Part shown: one piece after another, positions 1 through 5,546 of the stretch
Layout of the letters: each line of letters starts with the position of its first letter
Position numbering within the stretch: position 1 is the stretch's first letter
Source: Gammaproteobacteria bacterium
Lineage (GTDB): Bacteria > Pseudomonadota > Gammaproteobacteria > Nitrosococcales > Methylophagaceae
DNA length: 5,546 bases
Direction: 5' to 3'
NCBI GenBank assembly: GCA_002402245.1
Contig: NVVP01000021.1
Location: 22,584 to 28,129 of the forward strand
Made by a program: the position numbers and the translations under genes
Notes under the pieces: generated by a model
Databases searched by the model: none
Told to the model about the DNA's origin: nothing
Seen by the model: the letters and a program-made list of their open reading frames with translations, nothing else

Positions 1-2031
1 TTTAGAACGCTGCTGCAATTGCTCAATAATAACTTTTATTTCAAGTGTTGCATCTTGAGTTCGCGCAGCTAAGGTTCTAACTTCATCAGCTACAACTGCG
101 AAGCCTCGACCTTGTTCGCCAGCCCGAGCAGCCTCAATAGCGGCATTCAGCGCTAATAAGTTGGTTTGTTCTGCAATACCTTGAATAACAGATAATACTG
201 AACCAATACTTTCACTATCCTCTTCTAATTGGTGAGTAACAATGGCTGCATTTGTTAAGCGGCTAGAGAGTTCTTTTATTGTCGCAGCTGCTTCATTGAC
301 CGTGACCGATGCTTCTTTGGTTTCAGAGTCGGCAAGTCTTGCCGCATCAGCGCCCATTTGTGCCGTCCCAGCAACATCTTCTGATGAAGCAGATAGCTCG
401 GTAATAGCAGCCGTTACTTGATCTGTTTCTTTGCGTTGCGAGGCCATATCATTACTGGATTTAAGAGATAGGGCGCTTACCTGTTCAGTCGCTGCAACAA
501 TACTGGCAGTTGATTCAGAAAATACGCGTAATACATCAGCGAACTTAGCTAACACGGTATTAACGCCATCAGCCAATGAGTTCGCAAGGATATTATTACC
601 TGGCGGTGCTAATGGCTGTGTTAAGTCAACATTGCCTGCATCAATGTCTTTGGCTATCCACGTTAACGAGCCGGTAATGTACTGTAATGGACTAATAAAT
701 GCCCGGGCAAACTTGTAACTAATCACCGTGGTTAATAGAGCGATAAAAATTAAACCGCCTACCGACCAAAGGAGAATATTTTTTACAATATCGTCTACAG
801 GTGAAAAGGCTTCTTGTTCATTAATTTCACTTAAAATAGCCCAATTAAGGCCTCCGATATTTATAGGTGCGTAGGCTGATAAGACAGATTCATGGTGGTA
901 TGAATTAAAAATAGCTGTGCCTGATTTACCTGATAATGCAGCCTTAGAGCCTATAGTGTCTATGGGTTGTAGGCCCATGGTGGTTTCTTTTTCATCGATT
1001 AACGCGATAAGTTGCTCGGAGATATCTGATTCTTTTAAATCAGATATATATGAGGCTTTATCTTCGATTAGAAAGCGAGACATGCTTCTCATGGTTTTAT
1101 CATTAGCCACTAGATATGTTTCGCCTGAATTACCCAAGCCTACATTCTGCCAATTATGATCGTAAGTCATGATGTCATTAAGACGATCAACTGGCATCTG
1201 GAAAATTAAAATCCCCACCTTTTCACCATTATCGTAGATGGGTGAAGAGATAAAAGCAGCAGGATCTTCATAAGAAGGCGGGTAAGCCGCAAAATCTATT
1301 AGCGACACCGAATTTTCATTGGTAGTTTCATTAGCTTGTGTAAAGGCTTGACCTAGTCCGCTAGCAGCGTAAGGGCCATTTTTTAATGAGGTTGTATAAT
1401 CTAACTTTTTAAATACAGAGTAAACAATATCACCACTATCAGCATCAACTAAAAATATATCGTAAAAGCCAAACTCTTGTAGAAAGGCTCTAAAATGAGG
1501 ATGATAATTCTGGTGGTTTTGGTCGTAGAGTGAGCCATCATCAGTATCCAATAAGGCATCTTTTTCACCTAATGCTTCCGGGTTGGCACTGATATAACTA
1601 TATTGTAGCGCGATAGAGTCGTCATCAAGCTGAGATAGTACTGATTTCACATCAAAAGATCGGCCACTATTACGAGACTTATATCGAGTCTGGAATTCTT
1701 GTGAATAATAACGTTCAAGGCTTTCTCTATGCTTAGGGCCAACTACCATAAGGGTATCATCTCGATAGCCTTGAAAAGAATGCTTGAACCCTAGCATGGC
1801 ATCAATGACCATTTGATCATTTGAGAATGTTCTAACTTGCCCTTGTAGAGTCTCAATATAATGCTCAACCTCAGACTTTTTCGATTCACGTTGAGAAACT
1901 AACTTAGTGGTTATTTCGTCTTTTAATACAGTTTTTGCCTGATTAGCAGAAAGCCAAACCAGTAAGATAGTAAGTAATAATGCTGGCACAATACCAAACA
2001 TTAATAAAATACGAATTAGCTGTTTTCTCAT
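1..2031 (-). CDS. Methyl-accepting chemotaxis protein with large Cache-type periplasmic sensor (C-terminus off the left edge)
   Basis: An inner-membrane chemoreceptor that would bind a ligand in the periplasm and control the CheA/CheW kinase complex. The frame is open for 677 codons from ATG at 2031 to the window edge. TM1 is at about residues 6-28 and TM2 at about 419-438, enclosing a periplasmic region of about 390 residues. That region has Cache-like signatures: YDIFLVDADSGDIVYS near residue 190 and GLGNSGETYLV at 298-308, suggesting a double-Cache fold (inference). A HAMP domain follows (about 440-493, with ISPL and DLTQPL). The helical signalling domain contains the diagnostic hairpin tip, starting with EQTNLLALNAAIEAARAG at residue 621 and ending near VVADEVR. 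Since the two arms of this domain mirror each other, roughly 100 or more residues are probably missing. The start sits just before TM1, with only a weak GGA ribosome-binding site 8 bases upstream. A sigma-54 promoter candidate lies about 50 bases upstream. The ligand cannot be told. Confidence 0.95.
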   Translation of the reverse strand, partial: MRKQLIRILLMFGIVPALLLTILLVWLSANQAKTVLKDEITTKLVSQRESKKSEVEHYIETLQGQVRTFSNDQMVIDAMLGFKHSFQGYRDDTLMVVGPKHRESLERYYSQEFQTRYKSRNSGRSFDVKSVLSQLDDDSIALQYSYISANPEALGEKDALLDTDDGSLYDQNHQNYHPHFRAFLQEFGFYDIFLVDADSGDIVYSVFKKLDYTTSLKNGPYAASGLGQAFTQANETTNENSVSLIDFAAYPPSYEDPAAFISSPIYDNGEKVGILIFQMPVDRLNDIMTYDHNWQNVGLGNSGETYLVANDKTMRSMSRFLIEDKASYISDLKESDISEQLIALIDEKETTMGLQPIDTIGSKAALSGKSGTAIFNSYHHESVLSAYAPINIGGLNWAILSEINEQEAFSPVDDIVKNILLWSVGGLIFIALLTTVISYKFARAFISPLQYITGSLTWIAKDIDAGNVDLTQPLAPPGNNILANSLADGVNTVLAKFADVLRVFSESTASIVAATEQVSALSLKSSNDMASQRKETDQVTAAITELSASSEDVAGTAQMGADAARLADSETKEASVTVNEAAATIKELSSRLTNAAIVTHQLEEDSESIGSVLSVIQGIAEQTNLLALNAAIEAARAGEQGRGFAVVADEVRTLAARTQDATLEIKVIIEQLQQRSK

Positions 2032-2077
2032 TATTTCAGTCCATTAAGATGTTAAGAATATAGAATGGTGTTATTGA

Positions 2078-2093
2078 TGCAAAAAATGCACCA
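2078..2093 (-). promoter_or_regulatory. Sigma-54 (RpoN) promoter candidate for the chemoreceptor gene
   Basis: The minus strand reads TGGTGCATTTTTTGCA. Against the sigma-54 consensus TGGCACG-N4-TTGCA it has the obligatory -24 GG (2092-2091) and -12 GC (2080-2079) with exactly ten bases between, the flanking T before GG, and the TTGCA block in full. The inner positions TG, in place of CA, and A, in place of G, are mismatches. Transcription would start near 2067, giving a leader of about 36 bases to the ATG at 2031. Sigma-54 control of motility and chemotaxis genes is common in polarly flagellated gammaproteobacteria. No convincing sigma-28 chemotaxis promoter was seen here. Confidence 0.65.
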
Positions 2094-2165
2094 AAAGAGG
2101 TTAGAGTCTCTGTTTTTTTTGGGTCGGGGGCTGTGTCGAAATTGGTAAATCCCGTGGTTTTTTTA

Positions 2166-2178
2166 AATCAATTACTTA
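2166..2178 (+). promoter_or_regulatory. IHF binding-site candidate
   Basis: AATCAATTACTTA matches the IHF consensus WATCAA-N4-TTR at every defined position and is preceded on its 5' side by an A/T tract (2158-2167), as is usual for strong IHF sites. Its centre lies about 105 bases upstream of the predicted sigma-54 start point, in the range where IHF bends DNA so an enhancer-bound activator can touch sigma-54 polymerase. The orientation given is that of the consensus; bending acts in both directions, so it might also affect the divergent operon. Confidence 0.5.
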
Positions 2179-2214
2179 CAGCATTTTTAAATGTTCAACC
2201 TGCCTCAAATAGCC

Positions 2215-2243
2215 CTAACATGAGGGGGTAATACAGATATGAT
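2215..2243 (+). promoter_or_regulatory. Sigma-70-like promoter candidate for the receptor operon
   Basis: CTAACA (2215-2220, four of six to TTGACA) and TATGAT (2238-2243, five of six to TATAAT) are separated by 17 bases, the optimal spacing. Transcription would start near 2250, leaving an untranslated leader of about 200 bases before the ATG at 2452. A second -10-like hexamer, TACAAT (2263-2268), lacks a good -35. In A+T-rich DNA such matches arise by chance, so this is a moderate prediction only. Confidence 0.4.
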
Positions 2244-2301
2244 ACAAGCTCGTAAGAAGGTATACAATCTGAGATGTAAGATAGGTGTTAGAGAAATAAG
2301 A

Positions 2302-2370
2302 ATGAATTTACGATTTAAATATACGGCTATGGCAACGACTTCTTTATACCTAAAATTAGGGACAGGTTAA
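2302..2370 (+). CDS. Possible 22-codon leader ORF or gene remnant
   Basis: An ATG-to-TAA frame of 22 codons, MNLRFKYTAMATTSLYLKLG followed by TG, lies in the leader of the receptor gene. The A/G-rich stretch GAGAAATAAGA just upstream could act as a weak ribosome-binding site. Its first half, with basic residues then small polar and hydrophobic ones, resembles the N-terminus of an inner-membrane sensor, but no membrane segment follows. It could be a leader peptide, a decayed gene start, or chance. No family is recognised. Its middle codons form the 5' arm of the predicted RNA helix, so translation would disrupt that helix. Confidence 0.15.
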   Translation: MNLRFKYTAMATTSLYLKLGTG

Positions 2371-2405
2371 ATTAGAAGAAGGGAGCTAACTGACTATAGC
2401 TGTGT
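2321..2405 (+). promoter_or_regulatory. Predicted structured leader RNA (long hairpin) upstream of the TonB-dependent receptor gene
   Basis: ATACGGCTATGG (2321-2332) can pair without interruption with CTATAGCTGTGT (2394-2405): twelve base pairs, three of them G-U. Inside it, CTTCTTT (2339-2345) pairs with GAAGAAG (2375-2381), seven pairs with one G-U. Inside that, CCTA/TAGG (2349-2352 with 2357-2360) can close a small apical hairpin. The asymmetric internal loop is purine-rich on its 3' side. An alternative hairpin, AGCTA/TAGCT (2384-2388 with 2397-2401), would compete for the basal 3' arm. This may be a cis-regulatory RNA, but no known riboswitch class was matched and pairing was found by eye only. 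Confidence 0.3.
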
Positions 2406-2428
2406 TAACTGTGTTAACTTAAATTAAC
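2401..2428 (+). repeat. Three phased GTTAAC/ATTAAC repeats just upstream of the receptor gene
   Basis: TGTGTTAAC occurs twice in direct tandem (2401-2409 and 2410-2418), and a third related hexamer, ATTAAC, follows at 2423-2428. The hexamers start at 2404, 2413 and 2423, about one DNA helical turn apart, and GTTAAC is itself palindromic. Such phasing suits a small operator bound on one DNA face. Lying just ahead of the start codon, it would block transcription or act in the mRNA. No regulator is identified. Confidence 0.35.
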
Positions 2429-2451
2429 GATAGGAATTAGGCTGAATAACA

Positions 2452-4509
2452 ATGGATAGGTTGTTTGAGTATTTACTGGTAACAATAAAACGCTTTGGTA
2501 TTATTTCGCTAGGGCTTGTATCTGTTCAGGTAATGGCCAGTGAAGCTAAAAACGATCTTTTTTCCATGTCCCTTGAACAATTGATGGCAGTGACTATTAC
2601 CGGTTCAACATTGACAGAGGAAAATTCCAGAACGGTGCCTTCCGCTGTCACGGTCTTCACTTATGAACAAATAAAACGTATGGGGCTTGATAGCCTTGAT
2701 GAACTAATGAATTTAGTTCCTGGCTATCAATCATATCGAGATAGTACTACTCCATTGACCTCCTCATTTTCTTCACGAGGACGACGAATTGCAGCTGACT
2801 CTGCGGAGATATTGATGTTGGTAGATGGCCAACGGGTGAACGAAGCGCGCACTAGTGGAAACGTGAATATTATGTCTAAGTTCCCGCTTGAAAAAATTGA
2901 ACGAGTTGAATTTATTCGCGGCTCAGGATCGGCTATTTACGGCTCTAATGCCATGCTGGGCATCATTAATATCATTACCCGCTCCGATGTTAATGAAGTG
3001 AGCATCAGTTATGGTAGTTTTGACCGTTATCGTGCCGATGTATTTGCTTCAAAACAAATTGGTGAGGTGAAATTAGATTTTTACGGTAACTATGATACTG
3101 ATAACGGTGATGATTATAAGGTGCAAGATACCTTTAGTAGCAATCGCATTAACACGGATGATCCACGAGAACTTGCGGAGCTAAATTTCAAACTACACTG
3201 GCGAGATACTCAGATTAACGTGAAATATGGCCAGCTTGCTGCAGAAAATTTTTACGTAACGGATAGGTTGTCTAACAACTTTAATAAAGTTGAAGTAGAG
3301 TATAGCGCTGCTTCACTTAAACAAAAATTTGAATGGCAGTCGCTCTCATCGTGGCTTGTTTTTAGTTATAGTCAATCACAACTGTTTGCTGACCTTCAGC
3401 TGGCAGCGCCAGGGGCACTTCTTGCCGCAAGTGGTGGAGCGAGTAATGCTGGGGCATTTAGTCAGCCTGATTTTGGTAAGAATAGTGAGATTCGAATGCA
3501 ATGGCATAATGACTGGCATGTCGATGAAAAAAGTGACTTACAATTTGGCTTTGAATATAGACACCTTGATGTATCTGAGGCAGTGACCAAGCGTAATTTT
3601 GATTTAACAGCCTTAGCCAATGGTGCTTTACCTATCGCATCATCTAATACCTTTGATTTTGCAGCAGAGATTCAAGCAAAATCTCATCGTGATATTTTCG
3701 GTATATATGGCCAATATCAACGGCAACTACTGAAACAAACACAATTAACCTTAGGCCTACGTTATGACCATTTTTCTAGTATTGAAGGCCAATTTTCACC
3801 ACGCATAGCTTTAGTTCATGATCTAAATAAACATCATACAATTAAGTTGATTTATGGCCAGGCTTTTCGTGCACCAGCTGAAAATGAGCTCAATTTAATA
3901 AATAATTCTGTGCTTTTAGGCAATCAAGAATTAAAGCCGGAAACAGTAACAAGCTGGGATCTTATTTGGGCTGCTCAATGGTCTCAAACCAGTTTCTCTC
4001 TAGGGTATTTCGAAAACCATTTTGATGATTCCATTATAGCAGCTGATATTGGAGGCGGTAGACTTCAATATCAGAACGCGATAGTCGACACTGACTCTAA
4101 AGGTGTTGAACTTGAAGTTGCCTATGAGTTAAATAAGCACTGGCTATTACGTGGCACCTATACTCACATTTTTGAACAGCCGGACAGTACCTTCCGAGAA
4201 GCTGAACAATTAGCTTCTTTGATGGTGAATTACCAACAAGGGCAGTGGAATGCTAATTTACTCGCAAGCTATCGTGGCAAGAGTGAAATGGCGACAGGTG
4301 GCTCTAATAGTAATCGTATGGACTTAGATGAACAGTGGCAATTGAATGGAAAACTAGCTTATGTATTCAACTCCCAATTACAAAGTTTTGTGCAAGTAAA
4401 AAACCTATTGGATGAGGAGTTGAGGTCACCACCTGCTGGTACTAGCTTGACAGAGGGAGTCCCACGTCGTGGACGAGAAATGAGGGTAGGGGTGACATGG
4501 GGATTTTGA
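2452..4509 (+). CDS. TonB-dependent outer-membrane receptor, first gene of a YfiR/CHASE8 operon
   Basis: A 22-stranded-barrel type outer-membrane protein of 685 residues, a usual length for siderophore, heme or vitamin receptors. Residues 1-29 look like a signal peptide (KR at 13-14, hydrophobic core, likely cleavage after VMA). VTITG at 47-51 is a TonB-box candidate. The plug domain (about 58-180) has VPSAVTVFT, LMNLVPG, the VDGQRVN loop at 124-130, and the family signature from IERVEFIRG (149-157) through IYGSNAMLGIINIITR to 177. The barrel carries the YGQAFRAPAENEL and GNQELKPET motifs, and the protein ends in VGVTWGF with a C-terminal phenylalanine, the usual outer-membrane assembly signal. 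There is no N-terminal FecA-type signalling domain. The substrate cannot be inferred. The ATG has a weak TTAGG site 10 bases upstream. The next gene starts directly after the TGA. Confidence 0.95.
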   Translation: MDRLFEYLLVTIKRFGIISLGLVSVQVMASEAKNDLFSMSLEQLMAVTITGSTLTEENSRTVPSAVTVFTYEQIKRMGLDSLDELMNLVPGYQSYRDSTTPLTSSFSSRGRRIAADSAEILMLVDGQRVNEARTSGNVNIMSKFPLEKIERVEFIRGSGSAIYGSNAMLGIINIITRSDVNEVSISYGSFDRYRADVFASKQIGEVKLDFYGNYDTDNGDDYKVQDTFSSNRINTDDPRELAELNFKLHWRDTQINVKYGQLAAENFYVTDRLSNNFNKVEVEYSAASLKQKFEWQSLSSWLVFSYSQSQLFADLQLAAPGALLAASGGASNAGAFSQPDFGKNSEIRMQWHNDWHVDEKSDLQFGFEYRHLDVSEAVTKRNFDLTALANGALPIASSNTFDFAAEIQAKSHRDIFGIYGQYQRQLLKQTQLTLGLRYDHFSSIEGQFSPRIALVHDLNKHHTIKLIYGQAFRAPAENELNLINNSVLLGNQELKPETVTSWDLIWAAQWSQTSFSLGYFENHFDDSIIAADIGGGRLQYQNAIVDTDSKGVELEVAYELNKHWLLRGTYTHIFEQPDSTFREAEQLASLMVNYQQGQWNANLLASYRGKSEMATGGSNSNRMDLDEQWQLNGKLAYVFNSQLQSFVQVKNLLDEELRSPPAGTSLTEGVPRRGREMRVGVTWGF
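4498..4503 (+). promoter_or_regulatory. Ribosome-binding site of the YfiR-family gene, inside the receptor's last codons
   Basis: TGGGGA, within the codons for the receptor's C-terminal residues, ends six bases before ATG 4510. It supports that start and, with the receptor's TGA abutting the ATG, points to coupled translation of the two genes. Confidence 0.55.
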
Positions 4510-5085
4510 ATGTTCACCAGATCTAAATGGCTCGATAGCTTGGCTATTGTCGTAAAAATAGCGTGCTGTTTTATTCTATTCGCTGGAAATGTGCTTGCTG
4601 AACAAACAGAAAAAACATATAGCGAGTCTCAAATAAAGGTTGCTTTAGTCTATAAGCTCTTGCATTTTATTGAATGGCCACCGAGTCAGGACTTGAAGAT
4701 ATGTATTTATGGTGCGAATGATGAAGACGCTTCATCCTTTAAGTCAATGCCAGAGACAACAGAGTTTGGAGGAGAATTGAATATTATTTTTATATATAAA
4801 AATGATGATTCCGAAATAAAACAATCTTGCCAAATATTTTTTTTCAGTGATAACACAAGTGAAGATATTCAAAAAATACTGACTAATATGGTAAATACAC
4901 CTAGTTTAACGATAGGTGAGTCTGATCAATTCATAAGGCAGGGAGGAATGATTAACTTAATTCGTAAAGATTCCACACTTCGTTTTGAGATTAGTGTAAG
5001 TGCTTTAAAGCAAGCGGGCCTAGATATTTCATCACAGATACTGCGGATAGCAGATCAGATCTATACCAATGAACATGGCGAATAA
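4510..5085 (+). CDS. YfiR/DUF4154-family periplasmic protein
   Basis: A 191-residue secreted protein of the YfiR family. P. aeruginosa YfiR is a periplasmic repressor that binds the CHASE8 domain of the diguanylate cyclase YfiN and is released by YfiB. Residues 1-30 form a signal peptide with probable cleavage after VLA. Family hallmarks follow: SQIKVALVYKLLHFIEWP (40-57, compare the family's KAAFLYNFxxFxEWP), KICIYG (63-68), CQIFFFS (107-113), LTIGESDQFIRQGGMINLI (133-151), then RFEISVSALKQAGLDISSQI (158-177), which ends in the typical ISSQLLRLA-like helix. The mature protein has only two cysteines, C65 and C107, which fit the first disulfide pair of P. aeruginosa YfiR; the second, C-terminal pair is absent. 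The start abuts the receptor stop and the end overlaps the next gene by 17 bases. Family assignment is firm. Its action on the downstream sensor is inferred from homology and context. Confidence 0.9.
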   Translation: MFTRSKWLDSLAIVVKIACCFILFAGNVLAEQTEKTYSESQIKVALVYKLLHFIEWPPSQDLKICIYGANDEDASSFKSMPETTEFGGELNIIFIYKNDDSEIKQSCQIFFFSDNTSEDIQKILTNMVNTPSLTIGESDQFIRQGGMINLIRKDSTLRFEISVSALKQAGLDISSQILRIADQIYTNEHGE

Positions 5086-5546
5086 TTATTTTTCTGGCCG
5101 CAAAGTCACTATTCAGAGTAAGTTAGTACAGATCATAGTTACAGTAACTACAGTGGCTTTGCTCCTCTCTGCAACGCTATTCACACTGTTTCAACTGCGT
5201 GAATATCGACAGTCAATGATTGAAAGCTTAACAAGCACGGCAAGTATTACTGCTGAAAATGTACAAGCTGCAGTTTGGTTTGATAATAAGCGTGACGCAA
5301 ATAAAATTCTTACAGAATTTTCTAATGACTCTAGGATTCTCACTGCCGCTATTTACACCGAGGAGAAAAAATTATTTGCAGCTTATGATGTATCCAATAA
5401 AAACATATCTACGCTATTTGAATTTACCGAGCAAGGAAGGCGGTATCAATTAGAAGATGGTGTTCTTCACTTATACCAACCTATTACACTGCGAGCTGAA
5501 AGTTCGATAGTGGGGTATGTTTATTTGAAAGCGACGCTGGCACCAC
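5069..5546 (+). CDS. CHASE8-domain inner-membrane sensor, N-terminal part only (YfiN-like cyclase or hybrid kinase)
   Basis: The frame opens at ATG 5069 and stays open for 159 codons to the window edge. Basic residues (GRKVTIQSK, 10-18) precede one transmembrane helix at about 19-41. A periplasmic segment follows with the pattern of CHASE8 domains: SMIESLTSTASITAENVQAA (50-69), VWFDN, an ILTEFSNDSRILTAAIYTEE region ending near residue 99, LFAAYD, and the end block LYQPITLRAESSIVGYVYLK. In YfiN this domain is the YfiR target. The second membrane helix, HAMP and output domain lie beyond the window, so diguanylate cyclase and histidine kinase are both possible. The start overlaps the YfiR-family gene by 17 bases; a second in-frame ATG at 5075 would overlap by 11. 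Neither has a clear ribosome-binding site, which suggests translational coupling. Confidence 0.85.
   Translation, partial: MNMANNYFSGRKVTIQSKLVQIIVTVTTVALLLSATLFTLFQLREYRQSMIESLTSTASITAENVQAAVWFDNKRDANKILTEFSNDSRILTAAIYTEEKKLFAAYDVSNKNISTLFEFTEQGRRYQLEDGVLHLYQPITLRAESSIVGYVYLKATLAP

Larger units (their letters stand above)
2032..2451. other. Divergent intergenic region between chemoreceptor and receptor-YfiR-CHASE8 operon
   Basis: About 420 bases separate the two divergent start codons, much more than two simple promoters need. The left half has a GC-rich patch (2121-2157) between a run of eight T (2113-2120) and a run of seven T (2158-2164), plus the sigma-54 and IHF candidates that point toward the chemoreceptor gene. 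The right half has a sigma-70-like promoter candidate, a 22-codon open frame, a predicted long RNA hairpin and phased TTAAC repeats ahead of the receptor gene. No RNA gene or known riboswitch class was recognised. Confidence 0.8.

Noticed and set aside
431..1159. Plus-strand open frames of 95 and 80 codons (431-718 and 917-1159).
   Set aside because: They lie antisense within the well-supported chemoreceptor gene and show no domain, signal peptide or ribosome-binding site.
2125..2164. CGGG/CCCG pairing followed by seven T, resembling a rho-independent terminator on the plus strand.
   Set aside because: The stem is only about four pairs with a loop over 20 bases, and no plus-strand gene lies upstream to end here.
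2331..2366. GGCAAC ... GGGAC in the leader, recalling the cyclic di-GMP-I (GEMM) riboswitch core.
   Set aside because: The GAAA tetraloop, its receptor, the GACGCAAAGC block and the second domain are all absent, so only a few bases agree.
2452..2620. FecA-type N-terminal signalling (STN) domain on the receptor.
   Set aside because: Only about 20-30 residues separate the predicted cleavage site from the plug, too few for that domain.
3329..3586. An 85-codon open frame inside the receptor gene.
   Set aside because: It is a shifted frame within a continuous TonB-dependent receptor barrel and resembles no protein family.
5259..5453. A 64-codon open frame near the right end.
   Set aside because: It is out of frame within the CHASE8-domain gene, whose own frame carries recognisable domain patterns.

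Overview
The window looks like an A+T-rich gammaproteobacterial chromosome, probably of a marine or aquatic, motile, Gram-negative bacterium. This rests on the gene families: a TonB-dependent outer-membrane receptor, a YfiR-type periplasmic protein and a Cache-type chemoreceptor, plus a sigma-54/IHF-type promoter. The species cannot be named from the sequence. No rRNA, tRNA, CRISPR array, insertion sequence or phage gene is seen.

Layout. Positions 1-2031 on the minus strand hold most of a methyl-accepting chemotaxis protein (677 residues visible; the C-terminus lies beyond the left edge). Positions 2032-2451 form a divergent intergenic region of about 420 bases. On the chemoreceptor side it has a strong sigma-54 promoter candidate (GG-N10-GC) and an exact match to the IHF consensus about 75 bases upstream of it. 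On the other side it has a sigma-70-like promoter candidate and a leader of roughly 200 bases. That leader contains a long predicted RNA helix, a 22-codon open frame and three evenly spaced TTAAC-type repeats.

Positions 2452-5546 on the plus strand hold a tightly packed operon of three genes: a TonB-dependent receptor (685 aa), a YfiR/DUF4154-family periplasmic protein (191 aa), and the start of an inner-membrane sensor with one transmembrane helix and a CHASE8-like periplasmic domain, cut by the right edge. The first two genes abut with no gap and the second and third overlap by 17 bases, so translation is probably coupled.

How the genes may work together. In Pseudomonas aeruginosa, YfiB (outer membrane), YfiR (periplasm) and YfiN (inner-membrane CHASE8/GGDEF diguanylate cyclase) form an envelope-spanning switch for cyclic di-GMP. 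Here the YfiR and CHASE8 members are present, but a TonB-dependent receptor occupies the outer-membrane position. The most interesting reading, which is inference, is an outer-membrane-to-cytoplasm signalling relay in which receptor state or substrate uptake is passed through YfiR to the CHASE8 sensor. The cytoplasmic output domain (GGDEF or histidine kinase) is outside the window. The divergent chemoreceptor gene is a neighbour whose functional link is unproven.
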